A DNA stretch of 64,000 nt, from the NCBI RefSeq assembly GCF_014646335.1, contig NZ_BMNG01000011.1:353041-417040 (forward strand), in the 5' to 3' direction. Both the position numbers and the translations under genes were made by a program. Each line of letters starts with the position of its first letter. Position 1 is the stretch's first letter. A model generated the notes under the pieces. It made no database searches, had not been told where the DNA came from, and saw nothing but the letters and a program-made list of their open reading frames with translations. The DNA is from Streptomyces lasiicapitis. GTDB lineage: Bacteria; Actinomycetota; Actinomycetes; Streptomycetales; Streptomycetaceae. Shown piece after piece: positions 1 through 7,463 of this stretch.

Positions 1-398
1 AGGGTCGCGAGGTGGTACTCCACCTTCAGCTGTCCCTTGTCGGCCAGGTCGTTGATCGTCGGGCTGTAGCCGACCTCGAACTGCTTGCAGGCCGGGCAGC
101 GGAAGTCCTCCCAGATGGTGAGCCTGGACTTCGCGGTGTCCTTGCCCAGGGGGATGGACAGCTTGTCGTCGCCGCTCGCCCCCTTGGGCGCGACGACCGG
201 GCCCGAGGTGTCCTTCTTGTCGTCGTCGCCCGCGTTGGCCGCGAGGACGCCGATGACGGCGGCCAGGGCGAGCACGCCGACGACGGCCGCGCTCACCAGC
301 ATCACGCGGCGCCGCTTGTCCCGCGCCTTCTGCCGCTCCCGCTCCACCGCGATGCGTTCACGGGCCGATTGCTTACCTTCTCGGTTCTTCTCGCTCAC
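1..398 (-). CDS. DsbA-like membrane-anchored thioredoxin-fold protein (3' part cut by window edge)
   Basis: Only the first ~132 codons are inside the window. The start is GTG at 398; an ATG two bases upstream runs straight into a stop. The protein has a very basic, Lys/Arg/Glu-rich cytoplasmic N-terminus (residues 1-31) and one membrane segment (about 32-53). A linker follows, then a thioredoxin-like domain with the redox motif FRCPACKQFE (Cys101 and Cys104). This is the layout of the DsbA_4/thioredoxin_4 family, whose members oxidise or isomerise disulfides outside the membrane. The same architecture recurs at 31955-32773 with CPIC, so the window holds two paralogues. It follows the trp operon, but a hairpin at 413-442 separates them. 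The family is secure; the substrate is unknown. Confidence 0.85.
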   Translation of the reverse strand, partial: MSEKNREGKQSARERIAVERERQKARDKRRRVMLVSAAVVGVLALAAVIGVLAANAGDDDKKDTSGPVVAPKGASGDDKLSIPLGKDTAKSRLTIWEDFRCPACKQFEVGYSPTINDLADKGQLKVEYHLAT

Positions 399-412
399 AT
401 CGGGGCAAACGA

Positions 413-442
413 ACCGGGGAGGCACCAGCGTGCCTCCCCGGT
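413..442 (-). terminator. Terminator after trpA
   Basis: A perfect 13-bp stem (413-425 with 430-442) and a 4-base loop lie 20 bases beyond the trpA stop and 15 bases before the DsbA-like start. There is no clear U-tract, which is usual in Streptomyces. It probably ends the trp operon transcript. Confidence 0.7.
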
Positions 443-462
443 CCCAGGTCCACCCTTAAGGA

Positions 463-1278
463 TTACGCGGATCCACGTACGCCCTGGGCGAGTTCACCCG
501 CGAGCGCCCGGACCGCGGCGAGGCCGGCCGCCTCGTCGTCGGCGTCCAGCATCCGCTGGACGAACGCGGAGCCGACGATGACGCCGTCGGCGAAGCCCGC
601 GACCTCCGCCGCCTGGGTCGCGTTCGAGACGCCGAGGCCCACGCAGACCGGCAGGTCGGTGGTGGCGCGGGTGCGCTCCACCAGCGCCTGGGCCTGGGCG
701 CCCACGGACACGCGGGTGCCGGTGACGCCCATCAGCGAGGCCGCGTACACGAAGCCCGAACCGGCCGCCGTGATCGTCGCGAGCCGGGCGTCCTTGCTGC
801 TCGGGGCGACGACGAAGACCGTGGCCAGGTCGTGCTTGGCCGCGTGCTCGCGCCACAGCGCGGACTCCTGGACCGGCAGGTCGGGCAGGATGCAGCCCGC
901 TCCGCCCGCCTCGGCGAGCTCGGCGGTGAACCGCTCGACGCCGTAGCGGTCGATGGGGTTCCAGTACGTCATGACGAGCACCGGCTTGCCGGTGGCCGCG
1001 TGGGCCTCGCGCACCGTGCGGATCACGTCGGCGATCTTCACGCCGCCGCGCAGGGCGATGTCGTCGGCGGTCTGGATGACGGGCCCGTCCAGGACGGGGT
1101 CGCTGTGCGGGAGGCCGACCTCGACGACGTCCGCGCCGCCGTCGAAGACGGCCTTGATCGCCGCGATGCCGCCGTCCACGGTGGGGAAGCCCGCCGGGAG
1201 GTAGGCGATGAGGGCGGACCTTCCCTCGGCCTTCGCGCCCGCGAGGGTGTCGCTCAACAGCTTGATGTTGCCGCTCAC
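463..1278 (-). CDS. trpA: Tryptophan synthase alpha chain
   Basis: This 271-aa (beta/alpha)8 barrel cleaves indole-3-glycerol phosphate to indole and glyceraldehyde-3-phosphate and channels the indole to TrpB. The catalytic segment reads VVEVGLPHSDPVLDGP, giving Glu53 and Asp64 at the positions of the E. coli Glu49/Asp60 pair. The C-terminal half has the phosphate-binding GLGVSNATQA segment. The start is GTG (1276-1278), overlapping the trpB TGA by 4 bases, so translation is coupled. It is the last gene of the block DUF2752-trpC-trpM-trpB-trpA. Confidence 0.97.
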   Translation of the reverse strand: MSGNIKLLSDTLAGAKAEGRSALIAYLPAGFPTVDGGIAAIKAVFDGGADVVEVGLPHSDPVLDGPVIQTADDIALRGGVKIADVIRTVREAHAATGKPVLVMTYWNPIDRYGVERFTAELAEAGGAGCILPDLPVQESALWREHAAKHDLATVFVVAPSSKDARLATITAAGSGFVYAASLMGVTGTRVSVGAQAQALVERTRATTDLPVCVGLGVSNATQAAEVAGFADGVIVGSAFVQRMLDADDEAAGLAAVRALAGELAQGVRGSA

Positions 1279-2561
1279 TTGGCGTCTCCCTCGATCTCCG
1301 CGACGTCGCCCGCCGCGTCCGCGGCGACGGTCGCGTCCGTCTCGTACAGACTGAAGTACCGGGCGGCGGTGTCCATGTCCTTGTCGCCGCGCCCCGACAG
1401 GTTGACGATGATCAGCCCGTCCTTGCCCAGCTCCTTGCCGACCTCCAGGGCGCCCGCGAGGGCGTGCGCGCTCTCGATCGCCGGGATGATGCCCTCGGTG
1501 CGCGAGAGCAGGCGCAGGGCCTGCATCGCGGCGTCGTCGGTGACCGCGCGGTACTCGCCGCGGCCGCTGTCCTTCAGATACGCGTGCTCGGGGCCGATGC
1601 CCGGGTAGTCGAGCCCGGCGGAGATCGAGTACGGCTCGGTGATCTGGCCTTCCTCGTCCTGGAGTACGTAACTGCGCGAGCCGTGCAGGATGCCGGGCTC
1701 GCCCGCGGTGAGGGTCGCGGCGTGCTCGCCGGTCTCGACGCCGTGCCCGGCGGGCTCGCAGCCGACGAGGCGTACGTCGGCGTCCGGGATGAAGGCGTGG
1801 AACAGGCCGATCGCGTTGGAGCCGCCGCCGACACAGGCGATGGCCGCGTCGGGCAGGCGGCCCGCGCGCTCCAGGATCTGGCGGCGGGCCTCGACGCCGA
1901 TGACGCGGTGGAAGTCGCGGACCATGGCGGGGAAGGGGTGCGGGCCCGCCACCGTGCCGAAGAGGTAGTGCGTGTGGTCCACGTTGGCGACCCAGTCGCG
2001 GAACGCCTCGTTGATCGCGTCCTTGAGCGTGCGGCTGCCGGACTTCACGGCGATGACCTCGGCGCCGAGCATGCGCATGCGGGCGACGTTGAGGGCCTGC
2101 CTCTGGGTGTCGATCTCGCCCATGTAGATGGTGCAGTCGAGGCCGAACAGGGCGCAGGCGGTGGCGGTGGCGACACCGTGCTGGCCCGCACCGGTCTCGG
2201 CGATGACCCGGCTCTTCCCCATGCGCTTCGTCAGGAGCGCCTGCCCGAGCACATTGTTGATCTTGTGGGACCCGGTGTGGTTCAGGTCCTCACGCTTGAG
2301 GAACACCCGGGCGCCGCCCGCGTGTTCGGCGAACCTCGGCACCTCCGTGAGGGCGCTGGGGCGGCCCGTGTAGTTGACGAGCAGGTCGTCGAGCTCGCGG
2401 GCGAACTCCGGGTCGGCCTTCGCCTTCTCGAACTCGACGGCGACCTCGTCCACGGCGGCGACGAGCGCCTCCGGGATGAACTTGCCGCCGAACGCGCCGA
2501 AGTAGCCTTCGGCGCTCGGGATCCGACCCTCCGGGTCGGGAATGAAGTACTCGCTGGGCAT
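1275..2561 (-). CDS. trpB: Tryptophan synthase beta chain
   Basis: PLP enzyme of 428 aa that condenses indole with L-serine. The motif HTGSHKINN places the PLP lysine at Lys100. ETGAGQHG (catalytic Glu region) and GGGSNAIG (PLP phosphate loop) follow. The ATG at 2559-2561 has a GAGG ribosome site just upstream and gives the usual family length. The frame stays open upstream to 2678, but that extension is rich in Arg/Pro/Gly with no family resemblance. It forms the alpha2beta2 synthase with the overlapping trpA. A 375-bp hairpin-rich stretch separates it from trpM. Confidence 0.97.
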   Translation of the reverse strand: MPSEYFIPDPEGRIPSAEGYFGAFGGKFIPEALVAAVDEVAVEFEKAKADPEFARELDDLLVNYTGRPSALTEVPRFAEHAGGARVFLKREDLNHTGSHKINNVLGQALLTKRMGKSRVIAETGAGQHGVATATACALFGLDCTIYMGEIDTQRQALNVARMRMLGAEVIAVKSGSRTLKDAINEAFRDWVANVDHTHYLFGTVAGPHPFPAMVRDFHRVIGVEARRQILERAGRLPDAAIACVGGGSNAIGLFHAFIPDADVRLVGCEPAGHGVETGEHAATLTAGEPGILHGSRSYVLQDEEGQITEPYSISAGLDYPGIGPEHAYLKDSGRGEYRAVTDDAAMQALRLLSRTEGIIPAIESAHALAGALEVGKELGKDGLIIVNLSGRGDKDMDTAARYFSLYETDATVAADAAGDVAEIEGDAK

Positions 2562-2936
2562 GTGGATACCTCGCGTGGCTTTGGGTGGTATTCGGTCACC
2601 GTATCCGCGCGTGCGCCTCTGGCCGGTCGGGATGCCGGGCGGCATCTGTCCCGCCGCTCCGCTGCGGGTTTCTCCCACCCGCCCACCCGTGACCGTCGGC
2701 CCCGGGGTGCGGGAACAAGCCCACCGCTCCGCGGTGGATCACTCCCACCCACCCGTGCTCCGTGACACGGAGCGGGGCTGGGCTTCGGCCCGGATTACGG
2801 GTGCGGGACATCCCACCCACCCGGGGGTCCAGGGGGCGAAGCCCCCGGTTTCGGGAAGGGGCGGGCTTGGGGAAGAAACATCCGCCGCGACGGCGAGCAA
2901 CCCCTCACAGACCGGTTCGGCGGTGCCGGACCAGCC
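2562..2936. repeat. Hairpin mosaic (REP-like) between trpM and trpB
   Basis: No convincing gene here. The stretch holds a run of short palindromes: 2721-2737 (7-bp stem, 3-base loop), 2757-2773 (8-bp stem), 2832-2846 (6-bp stem) and weaker ones at 2650-2668 and about 2778-2792. They are interspersed with three copies of TCCCACCC followed by CCCACCCGTG-like sequence. The part from about 2827 to 2858 is nearly repeated at 21207-21240. This looks like the dispersed intergenic palindromes common in Streptomyces. Inside an operon it could stabilise or attenuate the mRNA between trpM and trpBA. Confidence 0.6.
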
Positions 2937-3221
2937 CTAAGCGGGCCGCAGACCAAGGCGATCGCGCGCGTAGCGCGGGCGCCATCGCATGCCGTTCACC
3001 TGGCCGGGCTCGTCCCCGATGACGTACCGCACCCGCCGCCCGTGCACGCGCCGCGCAGGCGCCCTGCACCCACGGGGTCGGCACCCCCGGGCCAGCCGGG
3101 CGTAAGGCCCCCCGACGGCCGAGGCCTCCACGACCGGCGCCGCCGACCGCACGCACGCCCGACCGCCGCCCGGGCGCGAACCCAGGCGGTCGGTGGCGGT
3201 GGCGAGGTCGGTGGTGGGCAT
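2937..3221 (-). CDS. trpM: Trp operon modulator TrpM (probable)
   Basis: Small basic protein, 94 aa from the ATG at 3219-3221, which lies 10 bases after the trpC stop with GGAAC-like sequence just upstream. In S. coelicolor a small gene trpM (about 63 aa as I recall) sits exactly between trpC and trpB and modulates tryptophan metabolism and development. The C-terminal half here, with VRYVIGDEPGQVNGMRWRPR, is the part I associate with that family. The N-terminal half is low-complexity Arg/Gly/Ala, so the true start may be further inside. The call rests on position and a remembered motif; the molecular function is not evident from sequence. Confidence 0.65.
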   Translation of the reverse strand: MPTTDLATATDRLGSRPGGGRACVRSAAPVVEASAVGGPYARLARGCRPRGCRAPARRVHGRRVRYVIGDEPGQVNGMRWRPRYARDRLGLRPA

Positions 3222-3231
3222 GGGAACCGGG

Positions 3232-4041
3232 TCAGTTCCTGCCGTGGCGCAGGGCCGGGTGCGCGCCCGCAGCGACGAGGTCGGACACCGCCGACTTCGG
3301 GTCCCGGCCGGTGACGAGGGACTCGCCGACGAGGACGGCGTCGGCGCCCGCGTTGGCGTAGGCGATCAGGTCGTGCGGCCCGCGCACCCCGGACTCGGCG
3401 ATCTTGACGACGGAGTCGGGCAGCTCGGGCGCGACGCGCTCGAAGGTGGCGCGGTCGACCTTGAGGGTCTTCAGGTCGCGCGCGTTGACGCCGACGACCT
3501 TCGCCCCGGCGTCGACGGCCCGCTCGGCCTCCTCCTCGTCGTGGACCTCCACGATCGGGGTGAGGCCGATGGACTCGGCGCGCTCGATCAGCGACTCGAG
3601 GGCCGGCTGGTCGAGGGCGGCGACGATCAGCAGGGCGAGGTCGGCGCCGTACGCACGCGCCTCCCAAAGCTGGTACGACGTGACGATGAAGTCCTTGCGC
3701 AGGACCGGGACGTCGACCTTGGCGCGCACGGCCTCCAGGTCGGCGAGCGAGCCGCCGAAGCGGCGCTCCTCGGTGAGCACGGAGATGGCGGCGGCGCCAC
3801 CCGCCTCGTAGTCGGCGGCGAGGGCGGCGGGGTCGGCGATCGCGGCGAGCGCGCCCTTGGACGGGCTGGAGCGCTTGACCTCACAGATGACCTTGACGCC
3901 TTCGCCGCGCAGCGCGGCGACCCCGTCCTTGGCCGCGGGCGCCTTCGCCGCGCGCTCCTTGAGCTCGTCGAGGCTGACGCGCGCCTGCCGCTGTGCGAGG
4001 TCGGCGCGGACTCCGTCGATGATCTCGTCGAGCACACTCAC
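3232..4041 (-). CDS. trpC: Indole-3-glycerol phosphate synthase
   Basis: This 269-aa barrel closes the indole ring from carboxyphenylaminodeoxyribulose-5-phosphate. The segment VICEVKRSSPSKG carries Glu54 and Lys56, matching the catalytic Glu51/Lys53 of Sulfolobus TrpC. VPVLRKDFIV supplies the second lysine (Lys116). The GTG start (4039-4041) has a GGAAGGGGG ribosome site upstream. There is no fused TrpF domain, so the preceding isomerisation must come from PriA (12236-12964). An unusual GTTCAA repeat array precedes the gene. Confidence 0.96.
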   Translation of the reverse strand: MSVLDEIIDGVRADLAQRQARVSLDELKERAAKAPAAKDGVAALRGEGVKVICEVKRSSPSKGALAAIADPAALAADYEAGGAAAISVLTEERRFGGSLADLEAVRAKVDVPVLRKDFIVTSYQLWEARAYGADLALLIVAALDQPALESLIERAESIGLTPIVEVHDEEEAERAVDAGAKVVGVNARDLKTLKVDRATFERVAPELPDSVVKIAESGVRGPHDLIAYANAGADAVLVGESLVTGRDPKSAVSDLVAAGAHPALRHGRN

Positions 4042-4075
4042 GCGAGAGGCCCCCTTCCAGGACGGTTGAATCTAC

Positions 4076-4104
4076 GTTCAAGCGGTGTTCAAGGCGGTGT
4101 TCAA
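4076..4104 (-). promoter_or_regulatory. Triple GTTCAA direct-repeat array upstream of trpC
   Basis: GTTCAA occurs at 4076-4081, 4087-4092 and 4099-4104 (TTGAAC on the coding strand), spaced 11 and 12 bases, 35 to 63 bases upstream of the trpC GTG. About one helical turn separates the copies, as expected for a protein binding one DNA face. The array also lies in a 22-codon ORF (4078-4146, minus) ending LNTALNTA. That ORF has no Trp codon and no good ribosome site. Operator function is inferred. Confidence 0.4.
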
Positions 4105-4241
4105 GCAGTACAGCGGGGTGTGGTCCGCCTCGGCGGGCCTTCCCATGGTCACTGCGATGGTATCCGCAGGACGGCGTAGGACTCGCATCCGGTTGACGCG
4201 GGTCCCACCACCTGGACATTTGTCAGGCGCCCGGCGCAGTG

Positions 4242-4679
4242 CTAGGGGTTCAGCCAGGCACCGAACGGCAGGTTTCGTACGAGGGTGAAGACGGCGAGCA
4301 CGGCGCCCACCGCCCAGAGCTGTGTCCGGCCCAATTCGAGCCGCACCGGCCTGCCGCGCGCGGCCCGCGCCGCCCACCACGCCCACCCCGCCGCGAAGAG
4401 CCCGAAGCCGACGACGGCGAGGGCGTTCGCGCCGAGTGCCGCCGACAGGTCGCCGTGGGCGAAGGCGTGGGCGCTGCGCAGACCGCCGCAGCCGGGGCAG
4501 TACACGCCGGTGTAGTACAGGAGCGGGCAGGCCGGGTAGTGCCCCGGTTCGTTCGGGTCGATCGTGGCGACGTACGCGAAAGCCGCGGTGACCGCGCCGA
4601 GCACGCCGAGCGGCACGGCGAGGCGGCGAAGCCCGCTGTCCGGGCGCGGCGGCGCGACGGTCTCCGGTTCTGGATTCAC
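4242..4679 (-). CDS. DUF2752 membrane protein
   Basis: 145-aa protein with about three hydrophobic segments. The conserved block is YPACPLLYYTGVYCPGCGG followed by LRSAHAFAHGDL, the DUF2752 signature. The paired cysteines (CP...CPGCG) could bind metal or form a disulfide. The GTG start (4677-4679) has GGGAG upstream. It is the first gene after the 23-bp hairpin at 4772-4825 and is read toward trpC, so it may head the trpCMBA transcript. The function is unknown. Confidence 0.8.
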   Translation of the reverse strand: MNPEPETVAPPRPDSGLRRLAVPLGVLGAVTAAFAYVATIDPNEPGHYPACPLLYYTGVYCPGCGGLRSAHAFAHGDLSAALGANALAVVGFGLFAAGWAWWAARAARGRPVRLELGRTQLWAVGAVLAVFTLVRNLPFGAWLNP

Positions 4680-4771
4680 ACAGGCATTCTCTCCCGCCCG
4701 GGGCCCGGGCGCCCGGGTGGTACGCCGATGGAGGGTCCAAGTGGTATGCCCCGGCAGGGCGGGAGTCGTCC

Positions 4772-4825
4772 ACGTACGCCGACGGGGCGGCCGGAATGGT
4801 TCCCGGCCGCCCCGTCGGCGTACGT
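4772..4825 (-). terminator. 23-bp perfect hairpin terminator
   Basis: The arms 4772-4794 and 4803-4825 are exact reverse complements with an 8-base loop. The hairpin sits 22 bases after the stop of the HGxxPAAW gene. It should end the hisI-trpE transcript and isolate the downstream DUF2752-trpC-trpM-trpB-trpA block. Confidence 0.85.
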
Positions 4826-4846
4826 ATCAGCGTCTGAGTGGCGCGG

Positions 4847-5083
4847 TCAGCTCTCGGAGCTCGCCACCTGCGGCGCGCGCTGCGGCTTCTGGCCGAGGCC
4901 CGCGAGGCGCATGGCGCCGCCCACGACGCCGCCGGCGAGGGTGAGGGCCATGCCGGCCCAGAAGCCGAGCGGGTTGTCCATCACCATGAACGCGCCCGCG
5001 ACACAGAAGCCGATGAAGGCGATGATGGACCCGGTCCAGGCGGCCGGGGTGTGACCGTGTCCTCCGTGGCTGCTGCCCGCCAT
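4847..5083 (-). CDS. HGxxPAAW family small membrane protein
   Basis: 78 aa from the ATG at 5081-5083 with a GAGGAG ribosome site. It begins MAGSSHGGHGHTPAAWTG, the HGxxPAAW signature that names the family. Two hydrophobic segments (about 19-38 and 41-60) and a short polar tail follow. An upstream extension of the frame is low-complexity Pro/Arg/Thr and has no ribosome site. The gene lies 175 bases after the TIGR02234 membrane protein and just before a strong terminator. The function is unknown; conservation next to trpE suggests a link to aromatic amino-acid metabolism. Confidence 0.85.
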   Translation of the reverse strand: MAGSSHGGHGHTPAAWTGSIIAFIGFCVAGAFMVMDNPLGFWAGMALTLAGGVVGGAMRLAGLGQKPQRAPQVASSES

Positions 5084-5224
5084 GACTTGCTCCTCGTAAC
5101 TATGCGTGTGGGGTGGTGCCCAGGGTCCGGTCGCGTCGCCGGTCCCGCGCCACCGTGAGTCGGACGCTCGGCTCCATTGTCCCGTACCCGCGGGTGTGCC
5201 TTGAGCGGGGGGTCGCAGGGCCGC

Positions 5225-5270
5225 GCGGGGCGGGGTCAGGCTTCGCGGCGGGGCGGGGTCAGGCCTCGCG
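5225..5270 (-). repeat. 23-bp tandem duplication across a stop codon
   Basis: Units 5225-5247 and 5248-5270 are identical but for one base. The stop codon of the downstream-overlapping TIGR02234 gene (5259-5261) is in the second unit, and a second TGA copy at 5236-5238 is in the first. Confidence 0.85.
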
Positions 5271-5936
5271 GGTGGGGTCCTCGCCGCGGTCGATGGCCTT
5301 CCACAGGTCCTCGGGGCGGTCCGGGTCGGGGGCTCGACGCTGGGCACGGGGCCGGGGGGCGCCGTCGCGTTCGTAGCGCCCCGACATCGCGGGCCAGCCG
5401 CGGCCGCAGATGAGGGCGAGCAGGCCGGCGGCGAGGATCAGGGCGCCCGCGGCCACGGCGGCGTAGGGCCAGCCGGTGTGGCTGAGGTCGGCGATGCGGG
5501 AGGCGGCGTCGCCGGAGGTGTCGGCGGCCTTCTCGTCGAGGGCGCCGCTGTCGTTCGCGCCGAGCAGCGCGGCCACGGCGATGCCGACGCCGCTGAGCGC
5601 GAGCAGCAGGGACACGAGCACGCGCCCGGTGCGGCGCACGGCGAAGACGGCGACGAGCGCGGCAAGGCCGACTATGGCGAGGGCCGCGGGCACGCCCGTG
5701 ACGTCGCTGCCCTTGGCGGTCAGCGGGAAGTCGCCGCCCGCGACGGCGGCGGTGCCGTGCGCCCAGGACTGCCGGGACGCGAGCAGCGCGAGGGCCGCGC
5801 CGACGGCGCCGAGCAGCAGGGCGGCGGCGAGGCTGCGCCGGCCGCCGCGCGGGGCGGGGTCGGCGGCCACCTGCGGCGCCCCGTCGGAACGGGACGACAC
5901 GCCGTCGGTACGGGGTGTTGGCACTGCAGAAGTCAC
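5259..5936 (-). CDS. TIGR02234 trp-operon-associated membrane protein
   Basis: 225 aa from the GTG at 5934-5936, which lies 7 bases after the trpE stop. It has a short polar N-terminus, then four hydrophobic segments (roughly 30-50, 75-95, 105-125 and 160-182), and an Arg/Asp/Pro-rich C-terminal tail. A conserved block ends SRQSW. This matches the actinobacterial family TIGR02234, defined by its position beside trp genes. No enzymatic motif is visible. It is co-transcribed with trpE; a transport or membrane-sensing role is only a guess. The stop codon lies in a 23-bp tandem duplication. Confidence 0.85.
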   Translation of the reverse strand: MTSAVPTPRTDGVSSRSDGAPQVAADPAPRGGRRSLAAALLLGAVGAALALLASRQSWAHGTAAVAGGDFPLTAKGSDVTGVPAALAIVGLAALVAVFAVRRTGRVLVSLLLALSGVGIAVAALLGANDSGALDEKAADTSGDAASRIADLSHTGWPYAAVAAGALILAAGLLALICGRGWPAMSGRYERDGAPRPRAQRRAPDPDRPEDLWKAIDRGEDPTREA

Positions 5937-5943
5937 CCGTCCA

Positions 5944-7452
5944 CTATCCCTCACGGCCCGCGGCGGCGTGCAGCCGGTTCGCGGTATGGATGGCGCGCAG
6001 CACGGCGGCGGCCTTGTTGCGGCATTCGGTGTCCTCGGCGACGGGGTCGGAGTCGGCGACGACCCCGGCTCCGGCCTGCACATACGCGGTGCCGTCGCGA
6101 AGGAGCGCGGTGCGGATGGCGATGGCGGTGTCGGAGTCGCCCGCGAAGTCGAGGTAGCCGACGCAGCCGCCGTACAGGCCGCGACGGGAGGGCTCCAGTT
6201 CGTCGATGATCTGCATGGCGCGCGGCTTGGGGGCGCCGGAGAGGGTGCCCGCGGGGAAGCAGGCGGTGAGCACGTCGTAGGCGCTGCGGCCGTCGGCGAC
6301 GCGGCCGGTGACGGTCGAGACGATGTGCATGACGTGCGAGTACTTCTCGATGGACATGAAGTCCACGACCTCGACGGTGCCGGGCTCGCAGACCCGGCCC
6401 AGGTCGTTGCGGCCCAGGTCGACCAGCATCAGGTGCTCGGCGCGCTCCTTGGGGTCGGCGAGGAGTTCGTCGGCGAGCGCCTGGTCCTCCTGCGGGGTCG
6501 CGCCCCGCGGCCGGGTCCCGGCGATGGGGTGCACCATGGCGCGCCCGTCCTCGACCTTGACCAGGGCCTCCGGCGAGGACCCGACGACGTCGAAGCCGTC
6601 GAAGCGGAACAGGTACATGTACGGCGACGGGTTGGTGGCCCGCAGCACGCGGTAGACGTCCAACGCGCTTGCCCCGCACGGGGTTTCGAAGCGCTGCGAC
6701 GGCACGACCTGGAAGGCCTCGCCCGCGCGGATGCGTTCCTTGATGTCCTCGACGGCGTCCTGGTACTGCTCGCCGCCCCACAGCGCGGTGTACTCGGGCA
6801 GTTCGGAGGGCGGGAGCGCGGCCGGGGGCTGGGCGACGGGCCGGGAGAGGTCGGCCTGCATGGCGTCGAGGCGGGCGAGCGCGTCCGCGTACGCCTCGTC
6901 GACGCCGCTGTCGAGGTCGTTGTGGTTGATCGCGTTGGCGATCAGCAGGACCGAGCCGTCCCAGTGGTCGAGGACGGCGAGGTCGCTGGTGAGCAGCATC
7001 GTCAGCTCGGGGAGCCTGAGGTCGTCGCACTCCCCCGGGCCGATCTTCTCCAGGCGGCGCACGATGTCGTATCCGAGGTAGCCGACCATGCCGCCGGTGA
7101 ACGGGGGCAGGCCCTCGGCGCCGGTGAGGTCGCGCGGGGTGTGCAGGGTCTCGACGGTGGCGCGCAGGGCGTGCAGCGGGTCGCCGGTGACGGGCACGCC
7201 GACGGGCGGGGTGCCGAGCCAGTGGGCCTCGCCGTCTCGAGTGGTGAGGGTGGCGGCGCTGCGTACGCCGACGAAGGAGTACCGGGACCACGACCGGCCG
7301 TTCTCCGCGGACTCCAGGAGGAACGTGCCGGGGCGCTCGGCGGCGAGCTTGCGGTAGAGCCCGACCGGGGTGTCGCCGTCCGCGAGGAGTCTGCGGCTGA
7401 CGGGGATCACTCGGCGGTCGGTCGCGAGCTTGCGGAAGGTCTCGAGATCCAT
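5944..7452 (-). CDS. trpE: Anthranilate synthase component I
   Basis: 502-aa chorismate-binding enzyme that makes anthranilate using ammonia from a TrpG subunit, which is not in this window. FLLES (about residues 44-48) corresponds to the feedback Trp-binding site of TrpE. The C-terminal chorismate domain shows IAGTRPRG, DLGRNDLGRVC, VMHIVS and TLSGAPKPRAM. The ATG at 7450-7452 is 11 bases after the hisI stop, so hisI-trpE-TIGR02234-HGxxPAAW form one minus-strand operon. trpD and trpG must lie elsewhere. Confidence 0.96.
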   Translation of the reverse strand: MDLETFRKLATDRRVIPVSRRLLADGDTPVGLYRKLAAERPGTFLLESAENGRSWSRYSFVGVRSAATLTTRDGEAHWLGTPPVGVPVTGDPLHALRATVETLHTPRDLTGAEGLPPFTGGMVGYLGYDIVRRLEKIGPGECDDLRLPELTMLLTSDLAVLDHWDGSVLLIANAINHNDLDSGVDEAYADALARLDAMQADLSRPVAQPPAALPPSELPEYTALWGGEQYQDAVEDIKERIRAGEAFQVVPSQRFETPCGASALDVYRVLRATNPSPYMYLFRFDGFDVVGSSPEALVKVEDGRAMVHPIAGTRPRGATPQEDQALADELLADPKERAEHLMLVDLGRNDLGRVCEPGTVEVVDFMSIEKYSHVMHIVSTVTGRVADGRSAYDVLTACFPAGTLSGAPKPRAMQIIDELEPSRRGLYGGCVGYLDFAGDSDTAIAIRTALLRDGTAYVQAGAGVVADSDPVAEDTECRNKAAAVLRAIHTANRLHAAAGREG

Positions 7453-7463
7453 GGGAGCAGACC

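Noticed and set aside
2562..2936. Small genes on either strand of the trpM-trpB gap
   Set aside because: The open frames are Arg/Pro/Ser-rich, cross several palindromes and lack ribosome sites.
4078..4146. Tryptophan attenuator leader peptide before trpC
   Set aside because: The mini-ORF contains no Trp codon and I see no alternative terminator/antiterminator pair after it.
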